A DNA stretch of 64,000 nt from a bacterium HR28 (GTDB lineage Bacteria > Chloroflexota > Chloroflexia > Thermomicrobiales > Thermomicrobiaceae). The stretch lies in contig BEIE01000001.1 in the NCBI GenBank assembly GCA_002898255.1, positions 620,001-684,000 on the forward strand, read 5' to 3'. The notes below the pieces were generated by a model that searched no databases, was not told the DNA's origin, and saw only the letters and a list, made by a program, of their open reading frames with translations. Both the position numbers and the translations under genes were made by a program. The number at the start of each line of letters is the position of its first letter. Position 1 is the stretch's first letter. Shown one piece after another: positions 1 to 8,659 of this stretch.

Positions 1-723
1 TTCGCTGAGACGTCGAACTGGCTGAGCGCTGAAGCGGGGTTGTTCAGGGACGCGCAAGACCACTGCGGGGACCTGCTCCGCATCTCCTTCATCGATGGCG
101 AGCTCTTCGAGCCACTCGAAGATTCGGCCAGGTGTTGCGTTGGGCAGCTCGTGGCTGTGGTTGTCCAGCAGGCGAGAGCCGTAGCGGCTGGTGGTAAGCA
201 GGAGGAGATCGCCAGGTGCGCTACGGGTGTAGTAAAGGGCCGGTTGCAGTTGGCGAGCGCTCCCAAGTGCAGATGCAAAGCGGGTCGGCTCGCTCTCTCG
301 GGGTGGGAAAGTGTACAAGTCACCATCCTGTGTCACGATCGCGCTACTCGGTGGCACTTGAGCCAGGATGAGATCGTGAGCACTGAGGATGGCGCACGTC
401 GCACCGAACCGGTGCCACTGGCTGCCTGGGCGGCCGCTGTTGAGGGTAACCAGCCAGTGATTCGCCCGGAGATACGCTTCCGTGAGTGCCTCACTCGCCT
501 CTTCAAGCGAGGTGTGTGTTCCGAGTTGCCAGAATGCGTGCTGGAGTAACGCGATGACGCGGCGGGCGACATCTGGACTACTGGGTAAGGGGTCGATCGG
601 TTCCACGACGACTGCGAAGGCACGCAGCCCACTGGCCGTCGTGTCGGCAGCGTATTGGAGTGCAACGTAGGGAGATGCGCTTGCCCGGGCAAGGCGCGCG
701 CTCCGCTCGATGACGTGCGCCAT
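1..723 (-). CDS. Hypothetical protein with PPM/PP2C-phosphatase-like pattern, 3' end cut off by window edge
   Basis: The leftward frame stays open from an ATG at 723 to base 1, giving 241 codons with no stop, so the gene continues outside the window. The start is preceded by AGAGGAG and CGAGG, good Shine-Dalgarno matches. The protein alternates beta-rich and helical stretches; around residues 105-135 and 165-185 there are segments (FGATCAILSAHDLILAQVP, GDLLLLTTSRYGSRLL) that recall the core strands of PP2C-like phosphatases. The usual metal-binding Asp-Gly motifs are not obvious, so an inactive relative or a different fold is possible. Codon use (high GC3) fits real coding, whereas ORFs on the other strand here look like shadows. 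The function is not established. Confidence 0.6.
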   Translation of the reverse strand, partial: MAHVIERSARLARASASPYVALQYAADTTASGLRAFAVVVEPIDPLPSSPDVARRVIALLQHAFWQLGTHTSLEEASEALTEAYLRANHWLVTLNSGRPGSQWHRFGATCAILSAHDLILAQVPPSSAIVTQDGDLYTFPPRESEPTRFASALGSARQLQPALYYTRSAPGDLLLLTTSRYGSRLLDNHSHELPNATPGRIFEWLEELAIDEGDAEQVPAVVLRVPEQPRFSAQPVRRLSE

Positions 724-902
724 CCTCGTGCTCCTCTCGCCAGTTTCCGAGGTCAACCGCTGGGCACGATCAGAGAGCAGCGCGGTGGATCCTCCTCCGC
801 ACTTCCCACCGGCCTGCACTCCTGCCGTGCCTGCCTGGCAAGGGGCAGTCTAGCACACAGGGTGTACGTACGTCTAGAGGAACACGCGTTCGTACGCGGC
901 TT

Positions 903-3023
903 CTAAGGGATGTCACGCGGGAGTTCTTCGTGCCGGGGTGGGATGAGTGGGGACTCGCTGAGGAGCTCGTCAGCCGGTTCGCTTGCGGCAGGTGAGCGTC
1001 GCAGGTCCGGCCCCAGCAGCTCACGCAGACTCGTAGCCAACTCGTCGTCACCTAAGGCGAGGGCAAGTTCGTACGCCAGTCGGAGATGATACCGTGCTTC
1101 GCCGTCGTTGCCCTGATCAAGGAGCAAGAGCGCTGCATTGTAGTGCAGTGCTAAGGCGGCGCGTCGATCCCCGAGTTGCTCGAAAAGTGCTACCGCCTCA
1201 CGATACGTGGCGAGGGCTTCCTCGACTCGACCGGACGCGTCAAGCACAGTAGCGAGCCCACGCAACGCACGAGCCTGCAACGGCAGCGACTCGATCTCCT
1301 GCGCGATTGTCGCAGCCGCTCGGTAGTGTTCTTCTGCCTCGCGGAAATAGTGGAGTGACTGATAGAGGCGCGCGATTCTCCCGTGGAGGCGCGTACGAAG
1401 TTCGTCGTTCCCCGTTGCGGTCGCAACATCGAGAGCTTGTCGGAGATAACCGATGGCTCCGTGCGGATCCGCGTCTTGGAGTTGCAGTTCGGCCAGGAGC
1501 AGCAGGGCTCGCTCGTGGGCGAGAAAGTCGCGCGCCTGTTCTGCCCGTTCACAGGCTTGGAGCAGGTGCTGCTCTGCCTCGCGACGCAGTCCTCGCGCCA
1601 GGGCGATCGAACCTTGGAGGACGGCGAGCTGTGCTTCCATTCGTGGGTCTTCGGTTACCTTGACCAAATTGGCAGCGTGCTTTGCGACCGTGATCGCGTC
1701 CTGGAGTTCACCAAACTCGAGCAGCACTTCGCCCGTACCCAGTAGCCAGCGTGCCTGCTCTGTTACGTCGCCCCGCTGCTGCGCCAGGCGGAAGGCTCGG
1801 GAGAGGTACTCGAGCGCTTCACCACGATGATCCAGGGCGGCATGAGCCAAACCGGAGAGCCCGAGGAGCCGCTGGCGGAGCGTCACGTCCTCCATTGCCT
1901 CGCTCTGTTGCTGTGCTAGCTGCAAGAACTGCAGCGCGCGCTGCGCCTGTTGTCCTTCGAGCGCAAGTTCTGCTGCATCAAGCAGTGCTCGAATCGCAGC
2001 ACGCCGGTTTCCAAGTCGGAGTTCGAGATTGGCCAGTTGATGGAGGTGGTCGGCAGCGTCACGGAACTTCCCTGCCTGCCGCTCGATCTGTGCTAGCCCG
2101 ATCAGACACCTGCTTTCCAGCGCGAGATCTGCCGCTGTCCGTGCCCGCTCGAGCGCGGCCAAAAGAGCTGTCCGCGCCTGTGTGAGCCGCCGTTGCTCGA
2201 CCAGGATCGCACCGATCTGGATTGCGATTTCGGCCTGGAGCCGATGATCAATCATCCGTTCAGCAGCTTCCTGTGCCTGCTGCAGCAGCGCATAGGTGGC
2301 GTCCAGATCGCCGAGTTCGCGCAAGATCGTCACTTGCCGCAGCAGCGCGTCGACCATGCCCGCATAGTGGCCGACGCGACGTGCGCTCCGACTGGCACGG
2401 TTGTAGAACTCGCGCGCCGCTGCCAGGTTCCCTTCCTGGCGGGCGAGATCGCCGAGCATCAGTGCGGTTTCGACGTCTTCCAGCGTATCGGTGTTCTCGC
2501 TGCCTGACTCCAACTGGCGCATCAAGAGTTCTCGCGCACGATCGCGTTCGCCGCGCATCCAGGCCAGCCGTGCCAGGCGGGCCAAGGCTCGCCGTTGGCC
2601 GGCCGCGTTCGCGATGCGACGAGCGGCGCGCAAAGCTTCTTGGAGATGGAGCTCCTGCTCGCGTTGTCGTTCCTGTTCCTCTTCACTCGGCCCTTCGTAC
2701 TCCGCGAGGATGTCGGCTGCACGTAGATTCGCTTCCATAAGGACACGGTCGAACCCTTTCTGACGTGCAGCCAGAATGACGAGTCGGCTAAGCAGGAGGG
2801 CATGCTCGGGATGATCTAATGCTGCCCGTCCTGCCTCGTCCAGCACTTCCCAGAGATCACCATCGGCCAATCGGGCGACCGTACTGGGCTGTTCAGCCGC
2901 CGCATAGGCCTGTTCGACCGTGATCCGTCCCTCCAGTGCATCAGTCGCGATGCGATACAAGGGGTTGCGTTCGATTCCCTGCCTTCGGCGCAGCCAGCGA
3001 CCGAACTGTTCAAAGACGCTCAT
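903..3023 (-). CDS. Large TPR-repeat protein
   Basis: This 706-residue protein is almost entirely helical and Ala/Leu/Arg/Glu-rich. It consists of repeated units of about 34-40 residues with the TPR signature (for example RARELLMRQLESG, AREFYNRASRSARRVGHYA, AEEHYRAAATIAQEI, ALATYREAVALFEQLGDRR), from about residue 95 to 670. There is no signal peptide, membrane helix or catalytic domain, so it is probably a cytoplasmic scaffold or the ligand-binding part of a regulator. It overlaps the upstream threonine dehydratase gene by 4 nt (ATGA), so the two are translationally coupled. Nothing in the sequence reveals the binding partner. A TPR solenoid is certain; the role is unknown. Confidence 0.85.
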   Translation of the reverse strand: MSVFEQFGRWLRRRQGIERNPLYRIATDALEGRITVEQAYAAAEQPSTVARLADGDLWEVLDEAGRAALDHPEHALLLSRLVILAARQKGFDRVLMEANLRAADILAEYEGPSEEEQERQREQELHLQEALRAARRIANAAGQRRALARLARLAWMRGERDRARELLMRQLESGSENTDTLEDVETALMLGDLARQEGNLAAAREFYNRASRSARRVGHYAGMVDALLRQVTILRELGDLDATYALLQQAQEAAERMIDHRLQAEIAIQIGAILVEQRRLTQARTALLAALERARTAADLALESRCLIGLAQIERQAGKFRDAADHLHQLANLELRLGNRRAAIRALLDAAELALEGQQAQRALQFLQLAQQQSEAMEDVTLRQRLLGLSGLAHAALDHRGEALEYLSRAFRLAQQRGDVTEQARWLLGTGEVLLEFGELQDAITVAKHAANLVKVTEDPRMEAQLAVLQGSIALARGLRREAEQHLLQACERAEQARDFLAHERALLLLAELQLQDADPHGAIGYLRQALDVATATGNDELRTRLHGRIARLYQSLHYFREAEEHYRAAATIAQEIESLPLQARALRGLATVLDASGRVEEALATYREAVALFEQLGDRRAALALHYNAALLLLDQGNDGEARYHLRLAYELALALGDDELATSLRELLGPDLRRSPAASEPADELLSESPLIPPRHEELPRDIP

Positions 3024-4036
3024 TCGCTCACCTCGGAGTTCGATGCTGTGAAGACGTCGAACGCCCAGCGCAAGGTTTCGAGCGTCACGTTCCCGCCACT
3101 TACCACAAGAACGACGTTCTTCCCCCGCAATTGATCGCGTAGGCGGTAGGCCGCCGCGAGTGCTGCCGCACCAGCCCCTTCGGCGACCACCCGTCCAGCT
3201 TCCAGGAGTTCCACCATGGAGCGCGCAATCTCTTCGTCAGAGACCAGCACGATGTCGTCGACTCGCTCGCGGATGATCCGCAGCGGGAGCTCGAAGGCAA
3301 CGCGTGTCGCGATCCCCTCAGCGAAGGTATATCCGTCGCGGAGTTCCAGGAGCTTGCCCTGTCGCCACGACTCGTAGACGACCGGCATGCCAGCCGCCTG
3401 GACACCAATGACGCGAATACCTGGATCGACCGTTTTCATCACGATCCCGGTCCCGCAGACACCACTCCCAGCACCGATGGGAACGATAACGACCTCGACG
3501 TCCGGCAATGCTTCAATGATCTCGAGTGCGTATGTTCCGACTCCAGCGATAAGATCCGGCTCGTTGGCCGAATGGATGTACCGGAGTCCTTCGGCTGCCG
3601 CATGGGCTTCGCAGGCAAGACGGGCTTCATCGAAGTCCCGTCCAGTAAGGACGACCTCCGCGCCCAAGCGGCGCATCGCTGCTACTTTGAGCGGATTCGC
3701 GCCTTCCGGCGCATAGATGATGGCACGGACGCCGAAGAGGCGTGCTGCATAGGCAATCGATTGCCCGTGATTTCCAGTTGAGGCTGTGACGACACCCCGC
3801 GCGCGTTCCTCCTCCGAGAGTCGACTCATCAGGTACACACCACCGCGTACCTTGAAAGCACCAATCGGCTGCATTTGTTCACACTTCAGGTAGATCTGGC
3901 AGCCGAGTCGCTCACTCAAGAGTGGCGCAGGGAGAAGCGGCGTCGCCGGAAGATACCGGTGGACAACAGCTCTGGCCCGCAGAATGTCTCGAAACGTCGG
4001 TGGTTCTAGTCGACGGCCCTCACCCGCCTCACGCAC
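3020..4036 (-). CDS. Threonine dehydratase (PLP-dependent threonine/serine ammonia-lyase)
   Basis: The enzyme would deaminate threonine (or serine) to 2-oxobutyrate (pyruvate) and ammonia, feeding isoleucine synthesis or amino-acid breakdown. It is a fold-type II PLP enzyme: the cofactor lysine is in GAFKVRGG, the substrate/phosphate region is STGNHGQS, a Gly-rich PLP loop reads GAGSGVCGTG, and SGGNV closes the barrel. There is no C-terminal ACT regulatory domain, so it resembles the short catabolic or hydroxyaspartate-dehydratase-like form. I chose the GTG at 4036 (338 residues) because GAGGG lies 8 nt upstream and the conserved domain begins about 10 residues later. In-frame ATGs at 4078 and 4111 are alternatives. 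The TPR gene follows with a 4-nt overlap. The leader contains a structured RNA candidate. Confidence 0.86.
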   Translation of the reverse strand: MREAGEGRRLEPPTFRDILRARAVVHRYLPATPLLPAPLLSERLGCQIYLKCEQMQPIGAFKVRGGVYLMSRLSEEERARGVVTASTGNHGQSIAYAARLFGVRAIIYAPEGANPLKVAAMRRLGAEVVLTGRDFDEARLACEAHAAAEGLRYIHSANEPDLIAGVGTYALEIIEALPDVEVVIVPIGAGSGVCGTGIVMKTVDPGIRVIGVQAAGMPVVYESWRQGKLLELRDGYTFAEGIATRVAFELPLRIIRERVDDIVLVSDEEIARSMVELLEAGRVVAEGAGAAALAAAYRLRDQLRGKNVVLVVSGGNVTLETLRWAFDVFTASNSEVSE

Positions 4037-4084
4037 CTGTCGATCCCTCGCCTCGCCCGACCTGACCCCGTGCACCATTCCAGC

Positions 4085-4175
4085 GTACGACGCACCCGGC
4101 ACGCTGTCCATCACCCGGGCTACCCTTTCCAGGGTAGGACCCGATGCTTCACAGTCTGCCACCAGCGTGGGTGAC
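4085..4175 (-). promoter_or_regulatory. Structured 5' leader upstream of the threonine dehydratase gene (riboswitch-like candidate)
   Basis: Read on the minus strand, a 7-bp perfect stem with a GGAA tetraloop (4120-4126 with 4131-4137) is extended by CGGG/CCCG (4116-4119 with 4140-4143) across a 2-nt bulge. A further helix TCACC/GGTGA (4111-4115 with 4170-4174) would close a small junction. A second perfect 7-bp pairing, CACGCTG/CAGCGTG (4163-4169 with 4100-4106), crosses that closing helix, so the two are either alternatives or a pseudoknot. I do not recognise a known riboswitch class: T-box, glycine, cobalamin and c-di-GMP consensus elements are not matched. Some of this may be chance in GC-rich DNA. 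Confidence 0.4.
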
Positions 4176-4439
4176 CTGTCATTGGACCCAGCGTTTGCTA
4201 CCGCTGCCAGCCTTGTGGTGCGTTTGATCGAATAACACCGATCGCTCGTTCTGTCCGGAACGGAGTTCGCAACGGGCCACCGCATGCCGCAACTGGTGAC
4301 GCGCTCGGATTTCGTGCAGCAGAGCGTAGTTTCCCGGTTTCTGTCTTCAAATCGGCACTGTTCCGTCATCGTTTTGTCATCGTCGATGGATACGCTACCG
4401 CTGCCTGGCAGGCGCGTGGTGCGGAAGGAGAAAAAAACG

Positions 4440-5452
<1,013 letters not shown>

Positions 5453-5456
<4 letters not shown>

Positions 5457-6292
5457 TCTGGCATGCTGTCCACGCGGAGTGGCTGAAGCTCTGGCGACTA
5501 CGGATGTATCGGGTCATCCTCTTATTGGGCATATCACTCAGTTTGTTCTGGATTGGCTTCCTACTCTATATGCTGGAGCGTGGTGCGCCCCAGGTGCGGC
5601 AGGAAGTCACGCTTCAGTTGGCACTGCCTGGAGCCTACCTCCAAGGTTTCATGCTCGCAGCTGGATTTGGTGAAACGTTCCTGGCCATCGTTGCTGCGAC
5701 CTTCATTGCCAACGAATTCAGCTGGGGGACGTGGCGCTTGGTGTTGCCAACCGGATTGCCGCGGTGGCAGGCGCTGCTCGCAAAGTTTCTCGTACTGTGC
5801 GCTGGTGCTGCGATCTTTGTGTTTGTGACAGCGAGCGTACCGATCATCGCCGCGCCGATCGTTTCCGCTGTGCTTCATCAGCCGGTTTTCCAGACGCCAT
5901 CGGCAGAGCACTGGCAACTCGAGCTCGCTGTGCTTCCTTTGCGTAGTGTAGGGGCTCTGATCGCGCCAATCGTTCTCGCTATGACAGTCGTCGTTATAAC
6001 ACGCTCACAAGCAGTTGCTGTTGGCCTGACGATCGGGTTGTCCTTCAGTGAGGGGGTCTTTGCCGCTGTGTTGCAGGGGCTCGGCGGCTGGTGGGCCGCA
6101 ATCCCTCGCTTCTTCTATCTCTGGAACGCCCAGGCGATTGTGCGGGCTCCGGTCTTCTCGGGTGCGCCGCAACCTGGCGTTCCTGCCTTCTACGAGGCGG
6201 TACCGGTGGTCGTGGTGTGGACAATCCTGCTTGGCGGCCTCACTCTTTGGTGGTTCGGCCGAAGGGATATCGAAGTGCGAGCAACCTCATAA
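5453..6292 (+). CDS. ABC-2 type transporter permease
   Basis: The 279-residue integral membrane protein has about six hydrophobic segments: near residues 22-43, 70-95 (FMLAAGFGETFLAIVAA), 112-135, 160-185, 195-215 and 240-260. The motif FIANEFSWGTWRLVLPTGL in the first cytoplasmic region is typical of ABC-2 permeases that pair with BcrA-type ATPases. The start at 5453 overlaps the ATPase stop as ATGA and follows AGGAAA; an upstream start at 5423 would be inside the ATPase gene. It should form the transmembrane channel for the ATPase encoded just before it. The substrate is unknown; an antimicrobial peptide or lipid is likely from the neighbouring two-component genes. Confidence 0.88.
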
Positions 6293-6335
6293 ACGTTCTC
6301 TGTATCCTTTGGGATCATCCTGTGGGGCAGAAACG

Positions 6336-7046
6336 GTGGCACGGATCCTGCTCATTGAAGACGAAGTAGAGCTGGCCTCACTGATACGTGAGGCCCTTGA
6401 GCAGGCTGGTCACCATGTTCTCCTCGCTTTCGACGGGGCAAGTGGACTTGTCCTTGCGCGCCAGGAGAACCCTGACCTGATCATCCTTGACCTTAGACTT
6501 CCCGGGATAGACGGGCTTGACGTGCTGCGTGCCCTACGTCGTGAGTCGCTCGTGCCGGTGCTCATCCTGACGGCACGCGGTACAGAGTTCGACCGCGTGT
6601 TGGGCCTTGAGCTCGGCGCTGACGATTACGTGGTGAAGCCGTTTTCTCTCCGCGAACTTGTTGCACGTGTCCGAGCACTATTGCGTCGTTTGGAGATCGT
6701 CGCCCAGGTGAGTCAGACCGAGTGCCTTGAGCGGCCAATCCGCCTCCCAGATCTCGTCATCGATCCGGCAACACGGGAGGTGTGGAGTCAGGGAAGGCGG
6801 GTTCACCTTACGGCTCGTGAATTTGCACTGCTCTGGTTCCTTGCTGCCAATCCCGGGCGGGTCTTCAGCCGGGAATATCTGCTTGACCGTGTGTGGGGCC
6901 CCGACTTTGCCGGGGGTGAGCGCACCGTTGATGCCCACATTGCGCGCATCCGAAAGAAGCTCGGTGGTCCGGGGTCCCCGGCTGATCGCCTCGTTGCCTA
7001 CTGGGGCGTGGGATACCGCTTTGAGCGTCGGGAGGGCGAGCGGTGA
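6336..7046 (+). CDS. OmpR/PhoB-family response regulator
   Basis: The product has an N-terminal receiver domain (residues 1-115) with acidic pocket ED at 9-10, phosphoacceptor D52 (LIILDLRLPG), T80-region switch (ILTARG) and K102-region lysine (DDYVVKPF). A C-terminal winged-helix DNA-binding domain (about 135-232) ends in the usual RRVHLTAREFALL...RTVDAHIARIRKKLG pattern. The start is the GTG at 6336, where the receiver domain begins; upstream in-frame codons lie inside the permease gene and read as non-protein. The stop overlaps the kinase start (GTGA). It is probably activated by that kinase and controls the adjacent ABC transporter genes. Confidence 0.94.
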   Translation: MARILLIEDEVELASLIREALEQAGHHVLLAFDGASGLVLARQENPDLIILDLRLPGIDGLDVLRALRRESLVPVLILTARGTEFDRVLGLELGADDYVVKPFSLRELVARVRALLRRLEIVAQVSQTECLERPIRLPDLVIDPATREVWSQGRRVHLTAREFALLWFLAANPGRVFSREYLLDRVWGPDFAGGERTVDAHIARIRKKLGGPGSPADRLVAYWGVGYRFERREGER

Positions 7047-8659
7047 CAGGGAGTTCATGCGCGATTCGTCGTCCCTGGACGATCCTGGACGGCCGGCTGA
7101 GCTGGAAGCTCATGCTCTCGCACGTGGCCGTTGCTCTCCTGACGTTGACACTCGTGATATGTGCCTATGCCATCAGGGCGATCGTCCTTCACGGGGATGA
7201 TATTCTGCTCGGTCATACTGTGCGCTATGACCCTGACTTTGCCCAGAGTACACGCCTGCTTGCGCAGTTGCTGCCACCGCATCTTACACAGGAGAAGGGT
7301 TCACCAGACTCCCTCACCCTGTTACTTCGGGATCTTGGCGCTGGCGCGGTACCAGGAAGTGGCCCTCTTGGTGGCTCGCTGAACGAGCACACCGGTATCG
7401 TGGTCGTGAGTGTGAACGGTACCGTTCTGAGTGCAGCCGGCGTGCCGGAGCTTCAAGTGGGAGATGAATTAGAGGCCTTGCCATTACCAGAGTGGCGGGA
7501 AGCATTTCAAGCGGCACTTGCCGGTTCGCAGGATCTTGCTCAAGGCGGTCCCCTTATCCGACCGGCAGCGGACGGAACGGTTCTGGTCAGCGCATACCCT
7601 ATTCGTGATTCCACGGGAATGCTCCTCGGTGCAGTTGGACTGCGGACCCAGCCCCTTGCTACTGCTCCGTCGTCTTGGCTGGCAGCTCTCGTGACACTTG
7701 TTCTCGGGCTGGGTCTTGTGATTGGCGATTTCCTTGTGACGGCAGCAATCCCGGCCGTGCTCGTCTCTCTCCCGGCCAGCCTTCTGCTGACAAGGCGTAT
7801 GACACGACAGTTGCGAGAACTGGAGGCTGCGACTGATGCCATTGTGCGCGGCGAGCTCGACCGACGCGTCGCAGTTCTGACGCGTGATGAACTTGGGCAC
7901 TTGGCCGAGCGGTTTAATCTGCTGGCTATTGCGCTTGAACGGCTCGAAGGGCAGCGACGGGCCTTTTTTGCCAATGTGACGCACGACTTACGCACGCCGC
8001 TGACCCTGATTCGTGCGCATGCAGAGGCGCTCCTCGAACGCGCCCGACCGCGTGACTCTTCCGTGCGAGACGGTTTGGAGCGCATTCTCGCTGAGACAGA
8101 CACACTCAGTCGGCTGGTTGACGATCTCTTCACCTTGGCACGACTCGAAGAACGAGGACTTCCGCTTTTCCTACAACCCATCAGCGTGGAAGACATCCTT
8201 GCCGATGTGGTCGAAACGTTACGGCCGCTGGCACGCCGTGCTGGCCGCATTGCCTTCTCACTCGACGTCGAGCCGGGGTGTCCACCACTTCAAGGCGATC
8301 CGCTGCGCGTTCGCCAGATTGTCCTCAATCTTCTCCACAATGCGCTCCGCCACACACCTGAGGGCGGTGTCATCCGCCTGACGGCCCGACGGGAAGGTGC
8401 GTACGTCGTGGTACGGGTTACCGACAGCGGATGCGGGGTGCCAGCTGAGATCCTGGCACACCCTTTCACCCGCTACCAGCCAAGCAGCGATCCAGTTCGT
8501 GGCAGCGGCCTCGGGCTAGCTGTCGCCAAACAACTCCTCGAGATGCAGGGCGGCGAGATTTGGATAGAAAGCCAACACGGTGAAGGGACAACTGTGTCGT
8601 TTCTGTTACCAGTCGCAACAAGGGATTCATCTGCTGCGATGGCTACTCCGGGGGAGTGA
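7043..8659 (+). CDS. Membrane sensor histidine kinase
   Basis: The 538-residue protein has a first membrane helix at about 24-46, an extracytoplasmic domain at about 50-205, and a second hydrophobic region at 212-250. A HAMP linker (about 250-300) follows. The HisKA domain carries the phosphorylated histidine H314 (THDLRTPL), and the ATPase domain shows N, G1 and G2 boxes (LLHNALRHTPEGG, DSGCGVP, GSGLGLAV). The large external domain argues for direct ligand sensing rather than transporter-coupled sensing as in BceS. The gene starts with GTG overlapping the response-regulator stop, and its 3' end overlaps the convergent gene at 8643 by 17 nt. Confidence 0.93.
   Translation: MTGSSCAIRRPWTILDGRLSWKLMLSHVAVALLTLTLVICAYAIRAIVLHGDDILLGHTVRYDPDFAQSTRLLAQLLPPHLTQEKGSPDSLTLLLRDLGAGAVPGSGPLGGSLNEHTGIVVVSVNGTVLSAAGVPELQVGDELEALPLPEWREAFQAALAGSQDLAQGGPLIRPAADGTVLVSAYPIRDSTGMLLGAVGLRTQPLATAPSSWLAALVTLVLGLGLVIGDFLVTAAIPAVLVSLPASLLLTRRMTRQLRELEAATDAIVRGELDRRVAVLTRDELGHLAERFNLLAIALERLEGQRRAFFANVTHDLRTPLTLIRAHAEALLERARPRDSSVRDGLERILAETDTLSRLVDDLFTLARLEERGLPLFLQPISVEDILADVVETLRPLARRAGRIAFSLDVEPGCPPLQGDPLRVRQIVLNLLHNALRHTPEGGVIRLTARREGAYVVVRVTDSGCGVPAEILAHPFTRYQPSSDPVRGSGLGLAVAKQLLEMQGGEIWIESQHGEGTTVSFLLPVATRDSSAAMATPGE

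Noticed and set aside
40-549. Rightward 169-codon ORF at the left edge
   Set aside because: It lies opposite the leftward edge gene, has no ribosome-binding site, and its translation is rich in Cys/Arg with no domain pattern; the opposite strand has better codon use.
4176-4280. T-box-like sequence before threonine dehydratase
   Set aside because: The stretch AGGCTGGCAGCGG matches the antiterminator consensus only partly, and no stem I with specifier loop is apparent.
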